NCBI RefSeq assembly: GCF_954871325.1
Contig: NC_088775.1
Span: forward strand, 12,005,561 to 12,069,560
Direction: 5' to 3'
Origin: Gordionus sp. m RMFG-2023
Lineage: Eukaryota > Nematomorpha > Gordioida > Chordodea > Parachordodidae
DNA: 64,000 bases
In this document: positions 22,182 through 35,700 of the stretch, piece by piece
How the letters are laid out: every line of letters starts with the position of its first letter
Numbering within the stretch: the stretch's first letter is position 1
Translations under genes and position numbers: made by a program
Notes under the pieces: model-generated
Database searches by the model: none
What the model was told of the DNA's origin: nothing
Seen by the model: only the letters and a program-made list of their open reading frames with translations

Positions 22182-23706
22182 TCACCTAATTTTTTCCTTT
22201 GAATATTTATCCTTTTTTTTACAATTGTTCATCAGCGGTAAACAGGTATAATTTTGTTTCAAACAAATGTTAAGCAAAATCTTTTTGGCATGTTTGGCAA
22301 AATCTTTTACAAATATCAAATAGACGTAAAAGTTAAGCATGTAATTCAGGGCTTCTAGTACATTCGTGAAGATTATTATTAACCGAAAATAGTTTTGTTG
22401 TCTCAAGTGCGGATTATCTATCAAGGCTGCCACCGCCTGGGGTACGCAACATATAAAATATTGAATTCCGGCACTAATCAACATGGATGTCAATCGTTTT
22501 TCATCCCTTTCATATTTAGCCTTTTTGCGTGTTACGGCTTTCAAATCATCTTTAGGTTTGTGGTTACTTTTGCTAGACCTGCTGGTCATTGAGTTAATAG
22601 GCTTGTCAACCATGTCTCGGGCATATTTAAACGATTTTTTAAAACTGAGTCTAATCGGTTTTATTTCTCCTGCAATATCGCTACTTAACTCTGAGCTCAT
22701 TGTAGGAATCGTATCGTTAGCATTCAGAAACGACGAGTCTGTCGGAATTTCCAAAGAGTTTTCCATGGCGCTAACGTTATTTTTTTCTAAATCTTGTTTA
22801 ATAGACTTCCTGATCAACATGCCGCTTACTGGGCTGGAGTTGTTTTCGTTATTCAATATGTTATTTGAATTTATACTATAATTCATCATAAATTTCTCCT
22901 TTAAAAATTTTTTTGACGATTTTTTCAAAATACCATTTTTATCTTTCATGTTTAAGCTCAAACCCGCATCATCTTCAATTGGATTAGGAATACTCTCTTC
23001 TATATTCTCGACACTAATCGAAGGATTGATATGCTTAATTTTATTGTTCATCAATTTTTCCTGCATACTAGGTTCACTAAACCCCGATTTCATTAACCTC
23101 TTTCTCATCACGAGTTTCCTGAACCTGAGAATTATTTGTGTATTGAGAAATATAATGACTATTAATGGTACTACAGTGAGTAATATTTCTCTTATCCAAT
23201 CGTAGACCAGAATGACTTGTTTTTCTTTATATTGTTCGTTTAAGGTAAAATAGTATTTGTCATGCTTATATTTACTCGCGTATTTCGTGACATTTATAAT
23301 AGGCGATATCGTAATATCCCTCGTGCTATTCAAATATCGTGGATAATTGTTGCTATTCAGTATCGGGAAAACTTTAAAACGCATGGTTCTAGGTATCATA
23401 ACAATAAACGAGGTCAGAAAGCATACGATTATTATTATTATCACGCGAGGAGGGGAACTAAAAGCTTTGTATTTATGTGGAAAGGTCAGAGCGGTATAAC
23501 GGTCCCACGTTAGGGCGCAAGTTAGTAATGTACTGGATTTCATGAAGCCATTTATTAGAACAAACGAGACATGAGCTAGGAAAAAATTCCAACCATATCT
23601 ATAGTTTAGTTGCCATTTTTTAGACGAAGCCATGACGTGTAACAATGGCCAGGGAATCATAAGAAAACAAGAGAGTAAATCTGACATGGCCAAGAAGGTG
23701 ATGTAC
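22182..23706 (-). CDS. GPCR exon 2 (TM2 to C terminus)
   Basis: It is open for 508 codons including the stop. In order: TM2 YITFLAMSDLLSCFLMIPWP; TM3 with TLLTCALTWDRYTALTFPHK; TM4 VIIIIIVCFLTSFIVMIP; ECL2 with possible N-glycosylation sites NST and NVT; TM5 EILLTVVPLIVIIFLNTQII; a long basic and Ser-rich loop; TM6 MLISAGIQYFICCVPQAVAA; TM7 IIIFTNVLEALNYMLNFYVY; then a basic tail. The acceptor AG is at 23708-23707. Antisense open frames over this region are shadows. Confidence 0.92.
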
Positions 23707-26700
23707 CTTAAAAAGAATAATTTTTTTGTTAAAAAAATTTAATTTTCGATCAAATTCGCTTTAATAATATTACATTTTTTGTAACTCAAAAAATATTAAG
23801 TTTGAGTCATCAAAATTTAGTTTATGTTAACAGTTTAATTAATCCTATTATAATAGCGAACTCAATATTCCAGAAAAATATAATGCAAGCCTGAAGATTT
23901 TGCTCAGTGATGGCACAATAGTTTGGACATCTATTAGCGAAATCCTAGGATTTTGTAGAAAAAAAATCTCGAGTTAGCCGTTTTTAAAAAATCTGTCAAA
24001 TCGAGCCATTTAACCACACTACTTGTTACTAGTGTTTTTAAATGGCTCGTTTGAGCCGATATTTAAAAACGGCTAACTCATTACTTCATCCAGAGAAAAA
24101 TATTACCCAAGATGGAAGATTTTGCTCATAGAAGGAACAAGGGTCATATATTATCGAAATCTTGAGGTTTAAGCAATATTTTTCTGGCTAAAATATTGAG
24201 TCAGCCGTTTTTAAAAATCGGCTCAAAACGAGCCGTTTAACAACTATACTTGTGACTATAAAATATTGACAACTAATACACTAATTTAAATATAAATTAA
24301 TTACAAAATAAATATATATAATAGACGTAAAAATCATTATAAAATAAATGTCTCGAAAATGACATTGTAAAAATGGGGAATTTTTTAAAGCATATAAAAT
24401 TTGATATATAAATTTAAATTATACGTATAAAGAAATATTGGAAATATGGATTAATGCACAAAAAACATTCTTAAGAATTATTGCATATATAAATTCAAAT
24501 TATTCTTAAAAATATATGTTGTATCTAAAATTTATTGTTGTAACATGGCTGGAATTAAGCCAATTTTTAAAAACGGCTAACTCACATTTAAGTCAGAAAA
24601 ACTGCCTAAACCTCGAGATTTTGCTAATTGGTGTTCAAGCCTTTGTGCCATCTATAAAAATCTTTCGCCTTATATAATATTTTTCTGGATAAAATATTAG
24701 GTTAGCTATTTTAAAAATCGGCTCAAATCGAACTGTTTAAGATTACTATTAAATATAGTAAAAAATATAATTAAGAAGCCTAATTATATATTTTATGATG
24801 TAAAACTCAATATTTTTGAGATTGAGATAATTTTTTAATGATTTCATCAGTGCTTGGTGTTATCCCTATGTATATTAAGAAGGGTAAACACCCATTAAAT
24901 TTATCAGAGGTATAACTTCTTAGTAATGTTATTAAACCTCCCAATTTGAGTCAATTTTTAAAGCAGCTCACCTAATATATTATCCAGGAGATTGAAAACC
25001 TGAAGAATTTTCTCATATGGTATAAAAGTTTGGACTAGAGGTCTGCAATGAGCGGGTTTTTCGCCCACCCATTCATGCCCCTCCATACTTAGGGCGGGCG
25101 TAGTTTGGGCGGGTGGCGGGCGGATTAAAAGAATTTTAAGTAATAAGAAGGCGTGGTTTTATTTTATAATATTGCATAGTATATATGTTTAATAAAAAAT
25201 ACATAAAATAAATAAATAAAGTGCTGTTATTATTCATGTTAAAGATGGAAATGTTCTCTTAATATGTGAAGCAAGCATTTTTTGGAACATTATCAACCAT
25301 ATTTAACCTTTTATACCACAATTTGCGTTCACTAGTAATGCATTATGGGAATAAAAATCTGCCAAATGTTTAATTTTTCTCTAACAAGACTTGTAAAGGA
25401 AGGATTCGGAAGGATTTTATTTTGCGGTAATAATATTTGCTGATAAGTGCCAAGAACCTTTCATTCATCTTAGTTATAGAAGTATACAAGAGGGTGATAA
25501 CGAGATTTATTCTATGGCATTCTTCGACTGACCCTATATTAATATGGGAACGATAGGCTAGCCTTGCTGCATGTCGAGGTAGATAAATATTACAACAATG
25601 ACATAATATATGAAATTCGTCATCTATATTTGCCCTAATTTCCTTAAGTTCCAATATAATGCTTTCAGCTTCATAGTCTCAATCATACTTTGAAATATTT
25701 TACTTTAGTTTTGCAGTGAAAAAGTTTCAGATGATTTGCGAAATTTTAAAATGGTAAAAAAATATAACGCCAAAGAAAATTTGAAATCGATATTAATTAT
25801 AGAATAAATTAGTATTCTATTTATTTCTGCTGTGAATGTGATAAATAAAAGTAAATTGGAATATATATGCAATATGATTTAGTAATCAGTAAGGTTTTGA
25901 AAAGTATTCTAGCCGCCTTCTGGATTTTTTCACTTTAGGTGGGATTTGTCTCGCCTCCCTCGCTACGTACGCGCCTGGTTCTAAAGGGCGGGAAAAGTCC
26001 CAGATTTTCTCGGGAGAAATTTTAATAAAATTCCCGACATTTCACATGTCAACAAAATTGGCTAATATTTCATTTTAACATTTAATTAATTTAATGTATA
26101 ATTAAGACATGCTTCAAAAACTTTCAAAATATAGATTTTTATCATTTGACAAAAAAAAAATTAATAAGAGTAATAACAAACAACAATCTTTTAATATTGT
26201 GTAAGTTTATAATATATATTTCCAAATAATATAAAATTGACAAAATTTTTAGAAATTAAAATATTCCTTTTTTCGTTAACATTATTAGTTCCAATTATTT
26301 ACCGCACAAAAAATAAAATTAATTAACTCTGACAAAATAGTAAAGTTTATTAGGGTGTACAATGCACGTTAAAAGCGGAATACTGATTCTCATAATAATA
26401 CACTTCCTAACTGGAATATTAATTTATATTGAATTATCAATATACTTATTTTAAAAAATAGATGTTTAATGATTATAAAATAAAAATTTCATTTAGCAAA
26501 AAGTTCAACATCCGATAGAATCTTCGTGAAATTACGATTTTTTGATAAATAGCAAAATTAAGATTTCCCCTCAAAATTTACAAATAAAAATTCTTAAGAT
26601 TCGGAAACCACGTCTGACATTTGAAAATATTTCGAACAGTAACCATTTTTTAATGTAACCCTTTGGGTAATAATGCATAGCCGTTATTGATTTTTATACT

Positions 26701-29700
26701 GTATTTATTAAAATATTTTACGTTGTTATTTTTTATATTCAAAATAATTTTATGCTTTTGAGTAGCGTCTGTGGCTTAGTCTGTCAGTGATTGTCTTCGA
26801 AAAAAAGAAATAATCCGAATTTTTGGGTACGAATTCAAGAGGGATCATGCTTTTTTCTAAAGCTAACTAGGTGGTACATCCTGGGGGAGGGGGGTGATAT
26901 ACAATAGATCGGATCGATCAATGATTCCCTTAATATATTAAAAAATAAATGAGTCTTGTTGCATCTTAGTAAATTTTGGTCATTGTTTAGCCAGTGGGCT
27001 AACGCAACTCTTTGTCAATCTTATCCGATTATCAATTATTATTTTTTGCTTTTTTAAATTGATTTTTACAAGTTGAAATTTTTTTTATTTAAAGTTCATA
27101 ACAACTTGGCAACTCTTCCATTTTAACAAAATTTTTGTTTATAACTTTATATCAAGCAACATTTTATTTAATTATTAAAATTCCCAATAAAATGAACCGG
27201 TCTAATTTGAGTAAAATTCCCAAGAAAATTAGATATATTTTGCTGTATTTTTTAAAAATAATTTTTCAATATATTATAATTTATAATAATCGAAACTTAT
27301 GAAGCTTTGCACGAGATGAAAAACATATTGCTAAAGGTAATTATGGTATGAAAATATTATTTATAATTATTAAGGTGTAAATATAAATCATATTATTCTC
27401 TTCATTTTACAACATAATTTTTAAACTAATATTCGTGTCAGGTAAGGGTAGTGTAGTGGTAATAAATGATTAATAATGGTTAATATAATATAATTAAACT
27501 TATAATAAATTTAAAAAAAATTAGACTACTATTACTGTTACAAGTTTCCTACAAGCTTTGCCTCCAGCCAAGCCCTCCCACTCCCCCAATGATGTGCGCA
27601 TTATAATCAGGGATAAGGTTTTCTATGACTTTAAGAGCACAAGACAAAATATTTTAATCTTATTTGATTCGACAGTTCTGGAGGGCAAGAAAATGGCATG
27701 ATTTTAAAAGTCAAAAACGGGTTAGAGAATAATTTACAAATCCGGATCTAGTGATATTAAAGGGTTCGATTTTTAATAACGGATAACTCAATATTATAAA
27801 TCAAAATATATTACGCAAGTTGATCATAGATGTCAGAAAGGTTTAGACAGTTTGGGCGTCTATTAATGAAATCTCGAGGCTTGCGTTTTATCCAAGCTAA
27901 AATCTTAATATAAAATCGGAGTAAACGAGTCATTGAAAACACTACTCTGGAATATTTTTCTTAAAAACTCGTGCCAGCAAAAATCCGGGCCAGGTTGGAA
28001 AATAAAATCCGGTTTCTAAATTTCGACATCAGCAACTCTCTGTTTACAGTTATAGGCCTATTCAAAAACGAATATGAAGCGAATTTGAATTATTCGTACT
28101 GTATAATTACGAATAGTAAATCACTTAATTTATTCAAAAGAATCGAATACGAAAAATTTACTATTCGACTCGTAGACATTTTTAAGCCTATATTACATAT
28201 AAAAGTTGAAATTCGTAAAAAAAAATTCTCTTAAAATTTATGAGGAAAAATAGTTGTTCCAAATAAATATTATTTTGTGAAGTTATTTTTTTATAATAAA
28301 TGAGATTATATTACAATGAATGATTTTCATAAAAACTTGCTAATTTATTATTATACAAATTACTTTAATTAGGTGAACAATTTTGAATTTAATTGAAATC
28401 AGATGTTAACTATAAAACTAATTCATAGTTAATTGTTTTAATAAAAGTCAAAAATATTCAAAATTTAAATTAAAAAATTAAATAAAATGAATATTGATAT
28501 ATCATTGTAATATTTTTCTAACTTAAATTTTTTAATTAAAAATATAAATACATTGGAAACATTTTTAAAATAATATTTATGCTTTATGATGTTTATAACT
28601 ATAATTTAACGATTTTATTGAGTTATAATTATCATGTATAAATATTATTTTATTTAGATTTATAGGACATAATGATGATCTTTTAGAGTTCAGATTGAGC
28701 CCAGCTATGGAAAATACACGCTCGCTGGGTGAGCTCGTAGAATGCACAGGACCTTACTAAATAATATTAAAAGTTTAAGAAAATCCAATGCACTTAGCTA
28801 CAAAAATCTGAGTTATCTTTTATCTCAAGGTGAAAATAATGAACCTTTCTAAACTAATTAAATAGTCTTGTTGTTCTAGATTATTGTTTTGAATATATGA
28901 GTGTTTGGTAGCCAACTTCATATAATCGAATTCTGAAGCAACTTCAGTCTTTTCACATTCTGTTACTTATATGTTATAATGGCAATAAAAGGAAAATCAT
29001 TAATTAAAATTTCCTTTTATGATAAAAAATAAATTTTATATGATGAGTTGTAGATTGCATTAAGAAAATATTGTATTATTACTTATATAATAATTGATGG
29101 TCTTATACAAAAGATTTGAAACATCAAAAATTAGAATAATAAAATATATAATAATATTTCAATACCTTTTCTGTAAATTACTATCCTAATAATAACATAT
29201 GATTTTGTTACAAATCAAAGGTTTTTATAGCAAATAATATTTATTAATTTTAAAAAATAAAATCGCATTTATTAATAATTTAAATAAAAAATAATTAATA
29301 TGATTTTTCTTCTAATTACGATTCATAAATACTATATAGAATAAATATAATTTTTAATTATAAAAATATAAATCACGCCTCTACGCCGCTGAAATTTTAC
29401 ATCGGAGTAGCACCGACACTTTTGGCGGCGGGTTGACTTGGTAAAAAACACCGGCGGCGTATGTTACAATTTAAAATTAACCAAATAATTTATTTTTTAA
29501 ATAAAGAAAAGTATAATGATGATTAAATTAGGGAATCAAACCGAACCCAAAGATGGAGTTCGTACCTTTACCTAATACCGAACATGAACCGTACTCCATA
29601 AGTTGCAAATCTGGTTCAAAAAGTTTCTAATTTTATATTTCGTTACAATTACAAATCAAATTATACATAGTATATATATACAATAATTCGATCCAAAAAT

Positions 29701-32700
29701 TTTACTATTTTCTATTAATCAATTAAATGCCTATTAGGGCTAGTGTTGGTTTAAAATAAATTTTGATTCAGTTGAATTAGGGTACTTTTAATATACCCTT
29801 TAGAAAACTATGTCCATATATAATAAAAGAAAATATTTAAATTGATTGAAAATAATGAAAGTTAAAAACCGCCCGGCCCCAAATTTTTTTTAGTTCGGGC
29901 TTGGTCGGGCCTAATATATTTTTGAAAAAATTTCGGGCTGGGCGTAAAAAATTATTTAGATCGCTAGTAGAATTTGATAAATTTTCTGATGATTACAAGT
30001 GTTCAATTGAATAATTCTGCAAAATCAAAAATGAATTTAACATAACTTCTTAAATTGCTGTAAATATTTTATATATTACTAGTACTAATTGACTTAAATA
30101 TATTTATATATCTTGATACCTCTCTATCAATAATACAATAGAACGAAGAAGTCAATCAGCTTTTATAGTTTTTTTATGGAATTTATGAATACTGGTTTCT
30201 GAAAATTTAAGATGCATGAATTTTAGCAACTCATTATTGCCAAAGGCTATCTCAACAGAGACTTTGGTTGATGATAATTTATATTAAAAATTTATTTGGA
30301 TCAGTTTTACACGTTATTATAGCAATATATAACGAAAATGAAGATTTTTCAGCGGCAAAAATAAAAATGGAGATTTTTCACAAGATATCCCCGGCAATGT
30401 GGGCCCATCAAATTTTTAGATAAGCGGTCGGTTAAGTGTTAGCAAACGGTTGAATCACAATATTTTAATAATATAAAAAAAATTAGATCGATAAAGCCAA
30501 CAAAAAGTGCCTTACATCTAAGCTAACTTAGAGATTAAATCTTTTTTTTAAATTTTTTAAGTTTTCCACATCAATCTACACCTGAATTTAAAAAAGGACT
30601 GATCAATAATCATTCGCGTTTCTAAAAATAATATTTTAATATTTATACCATTAACGTCCCCTTATGGATATATATTTATTAAATTTTTAAATATATATTA
30701 ACATTAGAGACATAATAGGCTAGAAAATAGATAAACATTTTCCGATAATATTAAATATAAATGTATATAATAGTAGATTATTAACCTCTAGTTTTTATTT
30801 GATAAAAATTGAATAGGAAATACAAATATGTTTCTGAAAATTATTTAAAAAAAATATTCATATCATAAAATTTGCCCGAATTTATTTATCTTGATAGATA
30901 TCATGATTTGATCAAGAAATTAAAGTCTGATTTCAAATTTGATCTTAATTTATGGTATTTCGACGATGTCTCATTTGGCGGATCTATACCCAATGTTTTG
31001 TCGGCCATAGAATTCGTTGAAATGGAAGCTTCGAAATTTGGCCTTAATAGAAAAAATGTAAAATATTTTCTATCAACAATATGTATTTTACCCCTCTCCC
31101 AGATTTTAAAATCATTCTGCACGAGTAACTCTGTCTTTTAGGTTCCCCTATGGGTTCTTCAACTACCTCTTGTCAAAATTTTTTTGACAATGTGATTCAA
31201 TTTCTTTTTAATTCGCTTAAGAATCTTCCCAAGCATCAGTTTTTTTTCCTCACCAAAAAATATTTTCTTACCTTAACTTCTACACATCTTTAAATCTTTC
31301 CCGGCTTTTTAATTTAATTCCCTCCTTAAGTCCTTCGTTAAAATTTACACATTTTATGGAATCCCTTCTAGTCCTAAAGTTTTCCTATTTTAATTGGTCA
31401 TTTACCTCTATGCCTACTTACCAGGGAGGCCTTGGATTTTCATCCGCCTAATGGTAATTGCTTGTTTCCTTTCTTCACGGATATCCTTTAACGACTCTAA
31501 CTTCGGCCATAGCTTACTCTAGTTTTCCAAGGATCTGAACACCAGTGTCAAGTATTTAAAGAACTTTCTAGTTTCCATGCTTCAATGTGCATTTGAAAAA
31601 CTTTGTTTGTGTGCCGATCTAAGTCTTTCAACTACTCAGAAACGCTAAAAAAAATCCTAACGGCCATGAATGGCTAGATGCGATTCCGAGTGGTAAAAAG
31701 AATATATTACTCGCAAACGATGAGTTTCAAATAGCATTGGCAATAGGCTAGGGTGTCTTATCCCTTCTGTTGACATCTGCCTGCAATAAGCAAGTTGATC
31801 CATTTTCTAGACATTGTTTCTCCTGCTTCAAAGTCAATGCCCGTTTTTTGCGACATGACAATCTAAATAAGTTGATCGGCAAATCTTTGATTTCGGCCGG
31901 TCTCCAATAGTTTGGAGTCCTTAGGTCTTCTAAATGAGGATGGTAAGCGTCCTGATGGCATGTCTTTAACATCTTGACTCGGTGGCAAAAGACTTGTCTG
32001 GGATGTCTCATGTGTTACCTCATTTCCGGTTAATATAAACTCGGACCCCTTGGAACTTCAAATAAAAAAAAATGCAAAAAGTACAGTTCCCTCCTTAATT
32101 CTTTTATTTTTATTCCCCTAATTTTTAGTGTTTTGGGTAACCCAGGTCCCCAATCCTAAAAATTTTTAAATCAATTGGGTAAAAAAATTTCAATAAGGAC
32201 ATAAGTCAAAAACGAGTCGCTACTCCTCAAGCAAAAGATCCAATTTGAAATCCTAAAAGGGAACTACAAGTGTTTCTTCGAAACACTCCCTTTCCCTTTT
32301 AGCTTTCTTAGTTTTTTTATTCTTTATGTATATTGTATTATTAAAAATTAATTTAAATTTTATATTGTTAATTTAACTTCATTGATTTTTTATTTAAGAG
32401 TTAATAATGATTGTCAATTTCTTATATGTTTTATTCTTCCCAATTGTTTATTTAAAAAATTAAAAAATTTTTTTTTAATAATTGCGAATAATTTTATTTA
32501 AAAAATAAGAATAAATCCTTTATTTATATTATAATGTTTGGTCATATGGAAAAAAAATTCGATATAATAAAATTTCTCTTCATGATTAATAATTTAATTT
32601 TTAATTAACTTTTTTTATTCAATAAAGAAAAAAAATTAAATATATTTGAAATAAGAAATTAAATATGATTGATTATGAATGGGGTATTATTATTTTTTTT

Positions 32701-35700
32701 AAGGAAAATCAATTGCAAATAATAAGGAAGGAGAGGAATGGCTATGATTAGGCAAAAAAAAAGGTTCCATGTCAATTCAGCGAAACTTTTATCGCGAAAC
32801 TTTTATCGCGAATGTCGTTTATCGCGAATGGATTTTATAGCGAAACTTTTATCGCGAATCCATAATAGCGAATACTATTCCGCGAATGCAATATCGCGAA
32901 TTTTTTATAGCGAAATCTTTATCGCGAAACCTTTATAGCGAATACAATATCGCGAATTTTTTATAGCGAAACCTTTATCGCGAAACCTTTAATGGGAATA
33001 CATTACCGCGAAACTTTTATCGCGAATCAATAATCGCGAAAATTTTATAGCGAAACCTTTATCGCGAAACATTTGAAGCGAATACATTACCGCAAAACTT
33101 TTATCGCGAAAATTTTATCGCGAAACTTTTAAAGCGAATACATTACCGCGAAACTTTAATCGCGAATCAATAATCGCGAAAATTTTATATCGAAGTTATT
33201 ATCGCAAACCCAAATCGCGAAGACAATGTAGCGACAATTATTTCGCGAAACATATCGCGAAACATATAGCGAAGATATTATAGAGAATTTAATATCGCGA
33301 TAATTGCTAATTATGACTAATTTATTTTGAATCATTTTTTTATAATTATATTATTTGAATAATATTTTTTTAATTCACATAGTTTGATTTTCTTTTAACC
33401 TTAAAAAATTTATATAATGATTAATAAACTTAGATCTGGTTTATGAAATTTGTTATTGAAATACACTTTTTTCGCTATACTATCCTTTTCTTCGAAGTTC
33501 TTATTTTATATAATCGCGCACAAGGAACTCAGCTTTATCAATATTTAATCATTGAGTTTATTAGTTAAATCTTGATATTTACTGGCGAAATTGATATCTG
33601 GGTAAGCATTCCTATTCATTGTCTGATGACTTAATATTTATAAATTTATCAATCAATTTTGGCCAGGGTTAGCAAGTCAGTCAATTGACCAGTCAAATGA
33701 CTAGATTTTGACGGGTCAATTGAACGGGGGAATATTTGACCTGGTCAAATGGTCAAATATTCTATAAGATCTGAATATAAAAATATGTTTGAAAAAGAAA
33801 AAACGATATAAATACATGTGTTCACATTGCTGCTATTTATTGAGTTCCTAATATTAAGGAGAGCATTTTAATCTTAGTAAATTTAATGAAGTATGTAATA
33901 TAATAAAAGGATTAGGCATACAAGGTGGTGATCAAAATATTTCAAGTTATATCATAAATTTCAGAAATAAAAGCGGCTTGTTTAATAGAAAATCAGTGGA
34001 ATTAGTTTTGAACACCATGGCCATTAAGAGAAGTAACATTACTAACTATTCCTACTACTTCTTCTTCTTCAGAAAAAAATTGGTAGATTTGTGTCAATAA
34101 TATTACTAAAACAGAAATCGATTGAAGATTTAGACAAAAAGAAAATTGATTAAAAAATATTTAAGAAAATGATAATATTCAATATAAAAAAATATTTATT
34201 TTATTTTAACCATATTTGATTGGTCAAATGCACAACCGTGGTTTTGGCAGTCACTATTCATAAACAGTGTAGATGAATAAAGTCCACAACATTACTGTTT
34301 AGAATGTCAATTTTGAATGGCAATTCAAAAATAAATTACATCTAAGTGAAATAAGGGATTTCCCCAATTTAAAATATTTTTTAATCTTATTATATTACGA
34401 TCTTTATTCATATCTTTTTATCTTTTCTGTTTATTTAGAGAGTGAGGGGGGGGGGGCGTGATAAAATTTTTAGTATAATATCTCGGCATTAATCTCAATT
34501 AATTTAAATATAATATTTTGATATGGATTCTTATTGAAGCTTAAATAATTGTAAAATATAATAAAAAAATAGCTACACTAAAAATTAACAAATAATTAAT
34601 GACATATTTGATAAATTATAACTATAAAAAAAAAGTATTGCCGAAATTAAAAAAAAAAATTTTCTCGTGCTGGTGCCATTCTTTTGGTTATAAATTATAA
34701 ATATTTTCGCCATTTTTTCCTCTTTATTTTGGAGTCTTATAAAATATGTTATCAAGCAGGAGATCTTAAACTTAAAAAATTTTGTTCCGCCTGGATAAAG
34801 TAGTCTCAGATACTAATTATTATAGATGCATTAATCAAGATATATTTAAATGTCCCGTATGACTTACAAAAAAAAATGGTTAGATAAAAGATAATAAAGA
34901 AATACACAATCATCCAGAAAATCCAATCGAAATGGAAACCAAGAAAATAATCAATTCAATTAAGAATGAAGCTTTGAATAATACTATGGAAACTCCAACT
35001 TTATTGTGGCGAAACACGTATCTCAATTAAGTGATTCCTTATCAATGGCACTACCATCACCGAATCTTATGAAACGTATAATTCACCGAACGCGGAGTTC
35101 AAACAGTTTTGCACCTCCGAATCCTAGCAGTCTTATTGATCTGGTAATTCCGCATGAATATTCAATTACAGATAAGTATGAGGATCTCATAACTTCTTAG
35201 CTTCATGCGAACATTGGTTTTCTGATGGTACATTTTCGTCGCCACCTTTATTTACGCAAATTTATACAATTCATGGGATTAAAAATTAAAATGTTTTACC
35301 TCTCATATATATATTGACCAATAGAAAGGATTATGAAACATATAAAAGAATATTTACTGTTATAGACAACTTAATATCAACTCCAAAAAAAATTATGAGG
35401 GATTTTGAAATGGCCAGTGTAAAAGCTTTCAATGAAATGTTTTCCAGTTCGCAACACAAATGTTGCCATTTCCATTTTGGCCAATCCTTTTGGCGAAATA
35501 TTCAAAAATATCCAGAAATATAAAACAGATGTGGAATTTAATATACAACTTAGAATGATGGTTTGCTTGGCATTTGTGCCACCCTTAAATGTAGTTGAAA
35601 CATTTGAATTACTAATAAACTCAGAATTTTATTCTAATAATCAATTGTTACTTCAGCCTCTAATTGAAACTTTTGAAAAAGCTTACGTTGGTAAAACGTT

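Noticed and set aside
22395-23513. Several plus-strand open frames
   Set aside because: They are antisense to the GPCR exon and have no recognisable protein features.
31748-32011. Minus-strand 87-codon open frame
   Set aside because: It is antisense to the LINE Cys/His knuckle region, which is the recognisable reading.
32738-32938. Plus-strand 66-codon open frame
   Set aside because: It is a translation of the GCGA repeat array at the MULE end.
32770-33301. CRISPR-like look of the GCGA array
   Set aside because: Units and spacers are too short and degenerate, it has an inverted partner around a MULE, and the genome is eukaryotic.
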